Shown one piece after another: positions 21,824-33,744 of a stretch of 64,000 bases of DNA. The stretch is from Linanthus parryae (lineage: Eukaryota > Streptophyta > Magnoliopsida > Ericales > Polemoniaceae). Every line of letters starts with the position of its first letter. The stretch's first letter is position 1. The translations under genes and the position numbers were made by a program. Under the pieces are notes generated by a model, which saw nothing but the letters and a program-made list of their open reading frames with translations, did not search any database and was not told where the DNA came from. The stretch is from the NCBI GenBank assembly GCA_023055425.1, contig JALGPY010000004.1, positions 59,853,718 to 59,917,717 on the forward strand, in the 5' to 3' direction.

Positions 21824-22962
21824 CTCTTAGTGAACCTAAAGATAAACCAAATCAAAGATTCTAGATTACGATTCCTTAAAAAATGAAGACGCGTCAAAAT
21901 GAATCATATAACTCTAAAGACGATTCATAATAAGCAAAAATATCGTTCCCCTAACGATAGCTGAAACTCCAAAACTCCAAAACTAACTTCCCAAGGTCAG
22001 GACTGTCATTCGAATGGTACAAAACGTCTCATCTAATCAAGACGGAAAATCGAAAAAAAATATAGTGTACAGGACTCTAAAGCGGCATGGTTCCATTTTT
22101 TCTTTGCTTTCCTATGACATCAGTGATAAAACTTTGCCTCGAAAATAAGGAAATAAAATAATTAAACCATGTGTAACCAAAAGAATACGATAACGAGGCA
22201 CATGCTCCAAGCAACTTATTCATATTCAAATAGGTTCAACAATAACGAGACTCGCAAACTAGTATCCGAAGTCACCTTTGGTGATAAATCCTTAAATAAC
22301 ATACTTCTGTTAACAAAGCTCCAAGTACATCGCCGGAGAAGATTACAACAACTAAGCGGACTCATTTATCTCGGTACACCAATGATTTATGTAACTCCAA
22401 GCAATCCAATATAAGCATAAAACTCGACAATTCTTTTTAGAGGTTAATAACAATTCAATTGTTGGTTTAGTGAAAAGGCTCCAATCATATACGCCGAACA
22501 ATGTTATAAGCCAACTATTCCAACGTGAGACTGTACCAAAATAAGTTAGACTATACCAAAAATTAGCCTCATTGATAGTACTAAGGTAGTATAAAGCTTC
22601 CCAAAATCCAAATCAATAACTCCAATGATAATCGTTACATCATCATAAACTATTTGTCATGAGAAATAAAGTTTTCAAATCGGCTAATGCTGAACATCGG
22701 AGATCTCAATCAGATTAAGAATAACACATGGATGAACTATATTACGCTTATACAAAAAATACGATGATAGGACTTAACAACTTACGTAACCCCAAGGGTA
22801 AACCACGAACAAAGAAACGTCTCGTTCCTTAAGTAATAGCTAAGTGACAATGCTCCAAAAACAAACATCCAACGCAAAAGTTATCATTCTAGTGATTGAA
22901 AACACCACATTTGGTAGGTTAGAAAGTCAAAATATAACAGACCAAATTTCGTAAGGATTCAC
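21824..22962. other. Non-coding AT-rich stretch between solo LTR and copy 2
   Basis: I see no gene or convincing repeat. It leads without a break into 22963, so it is part of the same duplicated unit and should also stand directly left of position 1 in the genome. Confidence 0.5.
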
Positions 22963-23404
22963 ATGAGTGATCCCCCTTTTTCCTTATTATTTTATGGTCA
23001 TTTATAGACGAGAGCATAGAGAAACAAGTAGTATATAATCTCCACAAAGTATAGACGATTCAAGGTAAGGAAAACCAAAAGAATTAGTGAAGCAACGCGA
23101 TCCATCAAGACTAGGTAATAATGCTCCAACCAAAAAAGAGAAACTCCAATAAGGTTTGATGGACTATTCCAACTAGAATATCAAATCTCATTATCCCTTC
23201 AACTTCAAAGTAGGCTCCAAAATAAATTATAATGTTCGAGGAAAATCAAACGACACCATTCTTAAAACGTTTTCTAGGCGAGGGTGGGTGGGAAATTGCT
23301 ATCGTCTATGCTAACTCTTTAGTTTATCACTTCTCCTGGGTCCTCCATAGGTTCTTCCCAAGGCTTGTGAGCTAACAACAATGTACACTTCATGAAGTGC
23401 GGCG

Positions 23405-23713
23405 TCATCCCTTGACGTTGATGTAATTACTTTTGATTAGGAAGGTACCATCCTCCGTCATCAACCTAATCACTATACTGTCTCTTGCTCGAAATCTAAG
23501 AATTCTCATCAAGTAACGACTCCACAATGCAATGACTCTGAACCAGGATGTTGATGTATACCCATCTTCCAACAAAAGTGAAACCCGATGCTCACACCTA
23601 TCCAAGAATTCTCCGATAAATTCCCAAATTGACATGCCCTCCCGGAAAGGTGTTCTTGTCGGGTGGCTTACCTGAAAATTCTCCGCTGTTGGATTCACTA
23701 GGTTGACGGCCAT
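23405..23713 (-). CDS. Unclassified 102-aa ORF, copy 2
   Basis: Identical product to 442-750; same doubts apply. Confidence 0.25.
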   Translation of the reverse strand: MAVNLVNPTAENFQVSHPTRTPFREGMSIWEFIGEFLDRCEHRVSLLLEDGYTSTSWFRVIALWSRYLMRILRFRARDSIVIRLMTEDGTFLIKSNYINVKG

Positions 23714-25270
23714 ATCGACCAGAGTTAAAGGATACTCTTATTAGACAACGACCACAAATATTACTATGTAATTAGGTATTCTTAGGCTGACTTCGAACGA
23801 TTATATACTTAGCGGTTGGCAACTAAGGATTTGCCGAAGGAAACTTCTCAACATTTATAACGCAATCTCCCAAAGTAGCCAACACAACCGCAATATGGTT
23901 CCGTAAAAATACCCAAAAGTATAAAGTTTGACAAACTAGCTAAGGGGTATCTAAAACCACCAAATTGAAATCAATTCGCCAAACATCTCTCAAACACTTT
24001 CGTCTTGAGCATAATATAAATACATCTTGTTCCTCCTACATTATTTTTAAACTCGTAACCGACCCAATGTGTAAGTACTTCAAAATTCCTCGATACGAGC
24101 TCATTTATCCTCTTTTCCCGCTCATACAAACTTTGATTGAATGGTATTTTCTTAACTACCAAAATTATTTTGAATCCTCATTCGTCGGGTTCGAATAGGA
24201 AAGAAATTTTAACCCTATTTGTAACAAATATTTTTAGTGTTGTATGTGTGGTCTAATGTCCTACACTATAGCCTATTGTATCATTCATAGAGTATCATGG
24301 AGTTCAAGTAAACATAAATTCATGGCATCTAATATCAATTATGCATGAAATATAACACATTGATCATAATACAATCAATTACACATACAATTTTCACATA
24401 GACTGAACACATCACATTTCTCATGTTTCTTTGAAAATTAGAAAAGTGATCAAACGGGTAAGAAAATTGATGAAATTTGGGTTGAAACAACCTCTCTGAG
24501 TCTAATTTTATAATCAAGAAGAATCAACTCAAAATAATTTATAGGATTCAAGTTATGCAGGGAATAGCATAGCTGCTGTCATAAGCCACCAGAACGGAAA
24601 CTTCAACTTCACCAAGTCTTAAACTAACTTTTATTTTCTCAAAATAAGGTAGGCTTTCACCCAGAGTTATCCATACGTGTCTACTAGCTTCCATAAAAAT
24701 TTGAGAACGAAACAAGGTCTGGAAGGTAGGTAAACATCAAAAATGCTACAGCTAGTCACCTTGCAATTCTGCTACTACACAACCAACTATGAAAATTCGA
24801 ATCTAATTCTACAGAACTCATATAGGGCTGAAATTTTTATGGGAGATATCTGGGTATGTCTACTTTCTAGGAAAAATAAATCCAACATTAAGTACGTCTG
24901 CTACAACAAAAACCCACTGCTGCGCTGCGCAGATTCAAACTACACCAAAATCAAAGTTTTCGCGTTCTAACTCCATGAACACTTTATGCATTTAATCAAT
25001 GCCAACAATACACAAGGCAATTTTAATTCATCAACTCACACTCCAAATCAATAAAATATAATTCATTAAACTCCCAAATCGGGTCCTCAAACATGAGCAT
25101 TATTCATCATCCTTTAATCAAAACGCTATGAATTTAACTCTAGCCCAAAAGTGGATATACAAAAATCATTCAATAAACTTCAAGTCTTGCTTGACATCAT
25201 AGCCTTATTCAAACCAATAAATAAACTCAAAATGCATCATACTCTAGGAATATAAAGAATTCTATCATGC

Positions 25271-25869
25271 TTAATCCTCATCTTCATTTCTCTCATCAAA
25301 CTCCTCATCTTCATCGGCATCATGCTCGAGTTCTTCACCACCACTTGGTTCTTCATCACTCCCATCGTATTCCATGGGGTCTTCCTCAACTTCATCGTCT
25401 TCCATTGGGTCCTCTTCGACTTCCTCATCGTCACTAGAGTATATAACGATCACCTCTTCATCATCACTAGAGTCTATAACTATTACCTCTTCATCATCAC
25501 TAGAGTCTATGTTGATCACCTCCTTGGCTTCAATAGGATTCACTTCAATAACCGTGTAATTGGCGTGAACCACCATCAACAATTTTCATATGAAATCGGA
25601 GCTCACTCTCCATTCACCTTGGTAGAGATAATCTCTAGCATTCATTTGGTTGAAATTGTCCATAAGGTCGCTATACTTTGCTGTTATATCTCTGAACATA
25701 GGTCCCCCATACAATATGCCTGAAAAGCTGGATTACGGTACCGAGGAAACTCTAAAGCAACGATCTTTTGCTCGCAATACTGAACGACGCGATCACGAAA
25801 TGTCGTGAGATCCTCACCCTCGACCCAAGGTGTCACAACCGGGGGCTTCGCAGCGGGCAACACACCTAG
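25271..25869 (-). pseudogene. Gag-like relic with acidic repeats, copy 2
   Basis: Same broken frames as 2308-2906. The acidic SSDDEE repeats are unchanged. Confidence 0.35.
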
Positions 25870-26285
25870 CGGTTGTTTTGGTTACGACCATCTACAAAAG
25901 AAAGTAACTCCATAAGTCTCTTACTCAACAAGTATATAGCGTAAACACAATGACTACTCTTTTTAAACTAATAAATACTCCCAAGACTAAATTTATAACC
26001 ACAGACTCTTGAAACAATCCCCAACGAAACGCCTAAAAGTGGACTTCCAACCCGAACTCCAATGAAACGCCTCAAAACCCAATATCTTCGTATCTCGGAT
26101 AGGCCAATGCTCTTGGTTAGGAGTGGGTGGGTGGTTATACTTGATTTCTATCCTATTTTCTAAACACTTACACATACGTAGTCCTATCCATACTACCCAA
26201 ATTCCACGGCTTGTCAAATTTTAATTACTTTTCCTATATTCATTTTAGTTACCCTAACAAGTTTCGATTTCCTTTTTGGAATGCC

Positions 26286-26298
26286 GGCTCTGATACCA
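26286..26298 (-). other. Primer-binding site, initiator-Met type, copy 2
   Basis: TGGTATCAGAGCC on the minus strand, two bases from the 47-bp terminus. Confidence 0.8.
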
Positions 26299-26300
26299 CC

Positions 26301-26347
26301 TGTAACACCCCCTGGGTTTCCGGCTTAGCCACTTTGGGGGTGTTACA
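26301..26347 (-). repeat. 47-bp LTR-like terminus, copy 2
   Basis: Identical to 3338-3384, with the 12-bp perfect inverted ends intact. Confidence 0.55.
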
Positions 26348-26483
26348 CCTGATCTGTATTAACATATTTCATAGCAATAAAAATGTATAGTGAAATATAT
26401 TAACTCAAATAAGTATTTTTTATGAGTTACTAAGTTTCTAGTACCCCCATTCCGGACATTGGTCGGCACCGTCACGGGGGAGA

Positions 26484-26673
26484 CTCAAAGTGAACGTTGA
26501 TGCTGGTTGGAACCTGGAAAAGCAACTCGTCGGCGCAAAGTGGTAATACGGGATGATGAAGGTAAGATCATTGCCGAAAAAGGAGTGCAGATGAATCAGC
26601 TAGAGAAGTTGAAGTCGCCATCATCTTAAAAGGTGTGAAGATGGTGAAGGAGATGAAGCTGCAATCAACCATC
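26484..26673 (+). pseudogene. RNase H-like (RVT_3) relic, 5' part, copy 2
   Basis: This is the same relic as 3521-3710. Its last five bases CCATC (26669-26673) are the left target duplication of the Tat element, and it continues at 41372. Confidence 0.7.
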
Positions 26674-27642
26674 TGTACACACAAATTTTGCGCTTAAGCG
26701 GGTAAACACAGAAATTTGGCGACAAATGTCATTTTATTATTTATAAGCAGGATACAAATCTCTGAAACGTATTTCTTTAGTAGAAACACTACTCCTCTGA
26801 TTCTTCTCGGGAATTTAAACTTGATGGGATGATTTTGGACGGTTGGATCTTCCACGTCCTTGATGGGATTTGACCGGCACGAGGGCTTATGGTCCTTTGC
26901 TTGACTTTGACTTGTTCTTCGCGGGTTCACCGTATTTCGATGTTCTTTGAAGATTTAATTTTCTTGGAGTGGATGGCTTGATCTTCAGGATCGCTCCGTC
27001 TTTGAAGATTCGACTATCGTTGTGGCTTATTCGTCAGGGCTTCGCCGTCTTTTGGGATTTCCTTCCTTCAAAGTCTTTCCACCTTCGAGGATCTTGGCTC
27101 CTTTGGGGGCTTCTCCTGTCAGAACTTTGCTAACTTCTCTTTTCTAAGCTTTGAGCTTGAGAGAAGTTGCAGGAAAGTTGTAAGGAAAGATGTAGAGAAA
27201 GTGTTTTAGGTATAGAAAGGTATTGGAAGATGTGATTTTTCTTATGAACTTCCTCCTCTATTTATAGGGAGATAGAGGGGTCGTTGTGCAATTTTGTAAT
27301 AATTTGGGGTACCCTATACAATTTTGTAAACTCTAGGGGAGCTTGATGTACTTATAGGAAAGTTTATTTTGGTTTTTTTCCTAACAATAAATATACAATT
27401 ACATTTGCGATAATCGTACACTTAAGACGCTCTTCCAATGTAACCTCCATTTTAGTCGGAGTTGATGTTTGCGATCGAGCTGGTCAATCTTGAGCTGCAA
27501 TTTGACACATGGCGTCATGCGATTCGCCAGTCAGCAAGGTCTGATACTGAATTTTTCTTGTCGTGTTTCTTCATTTGATCATTTAATTAGGACATTGTTT
27601 AGTCCATAATTATTTTGATTTGACGAATTTTCGGTGTTTACA
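26674..27642 (-). repeat. 3' LTR of the Tat element, copy 2
   Basis: 969 bp, TGTACACAC to TTTACA. A minus-strand TATAAATA at 27259-27266 marks its core promoter. Confidence 0.95.
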
Positions 27643-27653
27643 AATGTCCCCTC
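27643..27653 (-). other. Polypurine tract, copy 2
   Basis: GAGGGGACATT on the minus strand, directly against the LTR. Confidence 0.65.
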
Positions 27654-28293
27654 GAGACTTGTTCACTTCCCTTTTGGTTTGCTGAAGCAACGAGTCTCGA
27701 ATGAGTTCTTTCACTTGCTAGTAATTCCCTCGCGCGACGAGAGTGCTCCACGAACACGGGAAAAATCCTGATCAAAGTTGTCAGGACATCATTTTGTTAC
27801 TTCTCCGAACAGTAACTGACAAAGAATGTTCATATGGTATTGTATTCTTCTCTTTGATCTCCTTTCACCGAACTTCAACAGTTCAAACCAGTTTGTAACA
27901 TTACGAAAATGAATGAATTCATACGGAAGTGTCGTCAATTTTCGTCGTGAGCAGTAGCTTTCTTTCTTCAGTTGATGGCTCTTTATCCACCCAACAGTAA
28001 CTTGAAAAATATCATTTATGAGACATTGTATTCTTCCCTTCAACATCTTCTTTTCTTCAATCTTCCTCCATTCCGTTGAAATCCGATTTCACTGTAGGTG
28101 TTTTCATTTCTTCCATTCTGAACAGTTGATTTGTTTGGCAACTTCCTTCCTACATGTTCTATTTTCACTGTTGGGTGCCGCGAAAGTAAACATCTTCAGC
28201 TTGTTTCACGGTGATGAGAGTTATCCACCGTCGGCGAAACTTCATCAGTAGATTGCTATTCACCTCAATGATTTCTTCTTGGCTCATTTCCTT

Positions 28294-28300
28294 TATAAAT
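28294..28300 (+). promoter_or_regulatory. TATA box of the antisense gene, copy 2
   Basis: TATAAAT 114 bases before the ATG at 28414; unchanged from copy 1. Confidence 0.5.
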
Positions 28301-28413
28301 GCCGCCCATCAACAACTTGGGTCATTAATTCCGAAAAATCTTGATTACCTTCTGAAATTTCACAACTCCGTAAACTCTTTTGCGAGCGTCAACTGCTTTC
28401 ACTTCGGCTGATC

Positions 28414-31078
28414 ATGGTACGTTCCGAGCAATCTCTCTCTTTCTTTCTTTTTTTTTTTTTTTTTGCATTTCTTTATCGACACATGTTACATTTTTTTGCT
28501 TGCTGGCACCCACTTTATGTTTTTGCTTTGTATGTGCTTCCTTGCAACCTGCATAATTTTTTTTGCACCAACTCTGATTATTATGTTTCGAGAAATTTAC
28601 TTGAGTCCAAGCTCTGAGAGAAACCTAGTCGTGCTTTTCTTACTTTGCTAGAACATCATCTTGTTTTGCTTGCTCCGCCTTACCTCCAGTAAACACAAAT
28701 TCAAACTTTTGACCCTCTCTGCTTCTCGTAGTTGGTACAAAAGTGAGAGACGGAGATGATGGTATAAACTTTCATAAGCATCTCCTTTGTTCTAGAGACG
28801 GAGAGTGATAGAGATAGAAAAAGAGGGAGAGAGAAAGAAGCAAACGGTGATGGCCCTCTAAATTTTGGAGAAACATCAAAATGAACAGAGAGGGATGAAT
28901 ATACAAAGCTTTTATTTGGAGAAGGGGATGTGTCAAAAGTCTATACTCCTTACGCGTGTCAAAATGGGCTGACACTCGGACAAAAACATAGAGAATGACA
29001 TTTACTGTGGCCACCATTTTCCTTACTGTGCACAAACCTCCCTTGAACTATTTCCCATTTGTTTTTCAGTGAGATGTCATTTTCACTTTTCATTTTCTCT
29101 TTGTGCAGTCCCTTTCATTTTCACTTCCCAGTCCCTTTACTTCTTTTTATTTTTTTCTTGTTCTATTCCATGTGAGAGGTCACTTTCAACCCTTCCCTTT
29201 CAAATATCACAATCACTTTCTTCTTATTTTATTCAAATTTTTGTTGTTTCTTTTCTTTTGGCCGGATGGCCTTCAAGTAGTGAACTTGGTGTTGTTACTT
29301 TCTTTTCTTTTCTTTTTTATTCTTTTTTCAATTTTCGCTCTTTCCATGCAACAGAGTTACTTGCAGCCCATCATTTCTCTCTCAATTCTTTCTCATGACC
29401 ATTTGCTGCCATTTTGTTTTCTTTTGATTTTTTTTGTCGTTTTCTTTGATTGTTATCTTTCCTTTTCATTTGAAGTGAAAACAGATCACTAATATCATTA
29501 TTTTGTTAGGATTTTTTTTTCAATTTTTTTTTAATGATACAAAGATAGTATGTGTCCAATAATTTTCTTCAGATGTCATTTTCTTTTTCCGAATGTGTGT
29601 TTTTTTTAATTCTTTTATTTTGAAAACAAGACTCAGAATATCCTACCTTTTTCATACGTCAGTGTTTTTTTTAGAGTTTTTTGTTTTAACATTTTTTTAT
29701 AACAATTTTTTTTAAATAACATTTTTTTTACAACACTTAATAAACAACATATGTTAGTTTAAAATAGTATTTTTAGTTAATTTACTAAATCAATTATAAA
29801 CTATCATTTTTTAGCATAATAAATAATTGCAATTTTTTTTTGCAGAATCCACTCGTTACCTCAGGGTCCGTTTCAAGGCTGAACCGCAGATCGCCAGACA
29901 ACAGTCGTGATGGCGAAACAGAGTGGAAGGAAATTTGTACACTAGGCAAACCGAGTACGAAATTCTCTAATGTGGCGCGTCGTGAGAAGAGTGTGACTCT
30001 TTGTAAGCGCAAGCCTGACGACAATGAAGCTTCGAGTTTGAAGCGTGTGAAAGAGCCTCAACGTGATCACAACCTTGCAGGTTTCAAGCACCGCGACGGA
30101 TTCCGATATGTTGTTAACTCGGAAAAGGGAGAAACCAATGGGGATCAAGTACGTCAGAGGAGAGAGGTGGTTGCTCACAGAGTTTCGTCCCCAGAGAAGA
30201 AATCGACAGACAAGGCTCAGGTGTCCCCAACGAAGAACGTTGATGAACAATCTGAGAAGAAGCAAAGACGCAAGCTTCTCGTGACTCGTAAGAAGATCGC
30301 CGTCGACCAATTAGGGCGGGTACCCGAAGGAAAGGTCATGATGTCTCCGAACGAGTTAGCCCCAACAATTTCTGGAGACGGAGAAACCCAAGGCACGCGA
30401 AATCCGCTTGCGGGGACAGTGCAAGGTAAACGAGCGATGAAGGGGGCCGTGATTTGTTCCTCAGCACCGGTGGGCGTTGATTTGGCAAAAACCATAACAA
30501 GACGTAGAGGAAGTTCTTCTGATTTGGAGAAGGAAGTTTCAAGTTCGCCAAGAAGAGAACCGAGGTCAGGCGAGGCTACCAACTGCTCGCTGGAATTAGA
30601 AGGCAATACTGTTCCGACATGTGATGATTCTTATCCAGCAGAGGCGATGATCGGGGGAATGAGTTTGGCGTCAAGAAAGACGAATGAGTTCACTTCCGAT
30701 GAGGTTATCCCAACAATCATTGAGCTTGGAGGGATTGAATTTGATCATTTCGACGCCGCGTTCCTGGATATTTGTCATGTTAAAGTTCCTTTAACTTCAA
30801 CTCAAGGATGCTCGATGGTTGAAGAGTGTAAAACACGTCTCTTGCCGGTATTTTGGGATATCATCCGTGGAAGGATTTTGTCGACCCCATTTGATGCGTT
30901 GGCTCCCCTTGTAGAAGATGTGCAAACTATGTTTGTGATGATTGAGGTCTTAGTTCCCGGCGGAAGTGTACACTTCAAGGAGTTAACGGATGCCTTCTTT
31001 GTGAAAGCAAGACTTTACGAGGCGGAGCGCACCACCCTTGAAACGGAGAGAACAAGGATCATGGAAGCCAAATTTTGA
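28414..31078 (+). CDS. Antisense two-exon gene inside the Tat element, copy 2 (predicted 411 aa)
   Basis: Same structure as 5454-8120: ATG 28414-28416, intron 28417-29845 (GTACGT to GCAG), second exon 29846-31078. The intron is two bases shorter through a poly-T change. The only coding change I noticed is Thr to Ala in KKI(T/A)VDQLG. Start, splice signals and frame are all intact. Confidence 0.65.
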
Positions 31079-31352
31079 CTCTCTAGTCACTGTCGTTTTT
31101 TCTTTTCATGTACTTAAAATCATGTAGTCCTCCTTCCATTTAAACAAAGAAAGCTTTCGAACATGTTCGGTTTCTTCATGCCATGATGAAAGCGTTTTTT
31201 TTGTCTGATGCGCGTAATTGATTTTGGAACACTTTGTTCGTTTTTCTTTCGAAGTCCAAAGAACACTTGAATCTGTAATTATTCGAAACACTAGTAGTGT
31301 GAGATTTTGTCTCGGATCAGGCCAAAGTGGGAAAACACATTTGTTTTTGTTG

Positions 31353-31425
31353 TTATGACTGAACTTGAAAGGATATTCCAAGCTGCCTACGTACCCACGA
31401 GATGGGATCAAGTCAAACGTAGTTC
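31353..31425. repeat. 73-bp hairpin repeat, unit A, copy 2
   Basis: Matches 8395-8467; the ACGT stem is unchanged. Confidence 0.7.
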
Positions 31426-31517
31426 ATTTTTTTTCTTTTATTTTTTTTTTTCCTTTTTTTCCTTTTTTTTGTTTTTTTTTTTGTTTTTTTTGCGGAGAAG
31501 ATATAGGAACAGTTACC

Positions 31518-31715
31518 TCAGTGGTACTTCATCCTTCTATACATGGTTGTTTCCTGCTTTTCCCAACGGTATGCTAGCAACATAAGTATAAACCCGAACA
31601 ACCAAACCAAAAGGAAAGGGAGAAAAGGCTGATTGATGAAGGAAAGGCCGAGGCGCGCAAAGAGGACCATCACGTACACGTATATGATCAGTGCAATGAC
31701 AATCTCTGTAGACAT
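31518..31715 (-). CDS. 65-aa protein with two predicted membrane helices, copy 2
   Basis: Protein identical to 8558-8755. The upstream TATA sequence carries a substitution here (31761-31768), so any independent expression may differ between the copies. Confidence 0.45.
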   Translation of the reverse strand: MSTEIVIALIIYVYVMVLFARLGLSFINQPFLPFLLVWLFGFILMLLAYRWEKQETTMYRRMKYH

Positions 31716-31760
31716 TTCTGAATATGTTTGAGGAATGAAGGCAGAATGTTATGGAGCTTC

Positions 31761-31768
31761 TATTTATG
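31761..31768 (-). promoter_or_regulatory. Altered TATA box before the 65-aa ORF, copy 2
   Basis: The minus strand reads CATAAATA, where copy 1 has TATAAATA. This is one of very few substitutions between the duplicates. Confidence 0.4.
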
Positions 31769-31993
31769 GAACTCCAAGAGCATTGAATTTACATTCCTAA
31801 CCTCCCTACTAGCCGTTACACGGATATGACAAAGGGTAAAAGTGACTTTTTGCCTTTTCTAGCCGTTGGAGGGGCTTCCGACAGTTGGAGGTTGAGGTGG
31901 CAATGCCATCTTTGAAGCGTTAGGGCAACAATGCAATGCACTCGGGGTTGGACTTCAACGCCAACTTTTAGGAGGCGGGAATTTTTTTTATTG

Positions 31994-32066
31994 GTATAAC
32001 TGAACTCGGAAAGATATTCCAAGCTGCCTACGTACCCAAGAGACGGGATCAAGTCAAACGTAGTTC
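31994..32066. repeat. 73-bp hairpin repeat, unit B, copy 2
   Basis: Matches 9034-9106. Confidence 0.7.
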
Positions 32067-32077
32067 TTTCTTTTAGC

Positions 32078-32110
32078 GATGTGCAGTTTAAGCTCGTGCA
32101 TCGAGGAGCG
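32078..32110. repeat. 31-bp family repeat, first site, copy 2
   Basis: Matches 9118-9150. Confidence 0.8.
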
Positions 32111-32133
32111 TTTGGACCTCTTAACCTTCTCTT

Positions 32134-32655
32134 TTACGGAGGTGGGCTTTGAGGCCTAGCCGAAGGCAAGACCGACGCTTGAGAATTAGGCAAGTCTGTG
32201 ATACGTTCGGCTTGGTGCAACAACCATTCGATAGTTTGACTGTCAGATCGGTGGCCCATCCTACGAGTGATGTAGTGGACTCTAGCTGCGAGGCTTGCGG
32301 GCAGGATGATGTCTGCATCTTGCCTACCAATTAGGACTTGGCGTTCTCTTGCTATTCGCCTTTCGGGTATCCTTCTCGAGGTTGAGGCCACACTCGCCCG
32401 CGGTGCCGGTGATGATGGAAATGCGTGTGGCCATGGAAACGCCGGGAGTAGAGAGTTTCTAGGCGGCGGTTGTGACAGGTACCCCTGGAAAGATCCGATT
32501 GGTGTACCTACCAAGACTGCACATGTGTTCGCGGTCACTGATCGTGATGATGATGATGATGATGACGATGATGACGACGACGAAGACGATGAAGATGTCC
32601 CCAATGCCCATGATGATGGTGAGGGAGGAGGAGTTTTGGTTGGTGACTCAGACAT
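32134..32655 (-). CDS. TCP-domain protein captured in the Tat element, copy 2 (173 aa)
   Basis: Protein identical to 9174-9695: Pro-rich start, serine run, then helix I, loop and helix II of a TCP domain (TIEWLLHQAE) with a non-basic DNA-contact region. It lies in a complete element, downstream of pol in the same sense. It could be read from the genomic RNA or from its own TATA box at 32758-32765. Confidence 0.85.
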   Translation of the reverse strand: MSESPTKTPPPSPSSWALGTSSSSSSSSSSSSSSSSSRSVTANTCAVLVGTPIGSFQGYLSQPPPRNSLLPAFPWPHAFPSSPAPRASVASTSRRIPERRIARERQVLIGRQDADIILPASLAARVHYITRRMGHRSDSQTIEWLLHQAERITDLPNSQASVLPSARPQSPPP

Positions 32656-32757
32656 GGAGTTTTACTTGGGAATGCAAAAGGAATTCAAGCTATCTTGGTT
32701 TTTGACAGGTAGCTCGAGGGAAGTACTCTGTGTGTTCAGCTTTTAGTGAAGGCCTTG

Positions 32758-32765
32758 TATATATA
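32758..32765 (-). promoter_or_regulatory. TATA box of the TCP-like gene, copy 2
   Basis: TATATATA on the minus strand, about 103 bases before the ATG at 32655; unchanged from copy 1. Confidence 0.6.
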
Positions 32766-32869
32766 GAGGAGGAGCAACTTTTGCGGGTACCAGATCCGGA
32801 AATGAAGCGGTAGCGTGCTGAATCATAAATGCAACGGCCCCCCTTGGTTTAAGGCTTTTGACTTTCTGA

Positions 32870-32962
32870 TCACAGTTTTAACTCGTGTGGGCCAGGAGTA
32901 ACATGCAGTTTAAGCTCGTACGTCGAGGAGCAATGTACAGTTTAGGCTCGTGCATTAAGGAG
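32870..32962. repeat. 31-bp family repeats, second site, copy 2
   Basis: Three tandem copies matching 9910-10002. Confidence 0.7.
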
Positions 32963-33040
32963 TTTTCGGGCCTCTTGTTAAGGAGATGGACTTCGAGACC
33001 TAGCTTGTGACCGAGTCGATGTTGGAGTGTTATGTAAATC

Positions 33041-33315
33041 CAAAACATTTTCTGCCAGCCTCAAAATCCACTCAAATGTTTGACCGTCAGATTCATGCCT
33101 CGTTTGAGACTGATATAATGGATTCTTCCGGCGATGCTCGCAAGCAAGATGATGTCTGCACCCTGTCTATTGACAAGGACCAGATGATCTCTTATTGGTC
33201 TTTCGTATCTACTTCCCTGGTACTGAGCCGTTGTCGGGAGAGGAGATGACGATGCACTTTCGAATGACCATATGAACGGTGAGGGGGGTGGCGTCCATGT
33301 AGGTGAACCAGTCAT
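33041..33315 (-). pseudogene. Second TCP-like copy, frameshifted, copy 2
   Basis: Same frameshift as 10081-10355, between the helix I equivalent and the helix II equivalent, so the damage predates the segmental duplication. Confidence 0.8.
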
Positions 33316-33590
33316 GGTGTCCTCTCTCTACTTACAAGGGAAACTCAATACATCTTTATCACGAGTGACGAACTTGTGGATGGTCTGAATCTTCGACTTG
33401 TTGGTTCAGTGTCTTATAAGGAGGATCGAGATTCGGCTACCACGACATATCCCGGGGGAGGAGACGGTTGCTTGTTGGAGCATATATGCAGTGGGCCATC
33501 ACCAACTATTTTTCTTTTCTTTTCTTTTCTTTTTGTTGTTGGAGCATAAATGCAGTGGGCCATCACCACCTATTTTTCTTTTCTTTTCTT

Positions 33591-33591
<1 letters not shown>

Positions 33592-33646
<55 letters not shown>
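33592..33646. repeat. GTT microsatellite, about 18 units, copy 2
   Basis: Shorter allele of the run at 10632-10733. Confidence 0.95.
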
Positions 33647-33647
<1 letters not shown>

Positions 33648-33667
33648 TTTTATTTATTTACGGGAAT

Positions 33668-33731
33668 GATGTGTAGTTTAAGCTCGTACGTCGAGGAGCG
33701 ATGTGCAGTTTAGGCTCGTGCTTCAAGGAGC
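33668..33731. repeat. 31-bp family repeats, third site, copy 2
   Basis: Two tandem copies matching 10756-10819. Confidence 0.8.
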
Positions 33732-33744
33732 TTTCTGTGTGGCT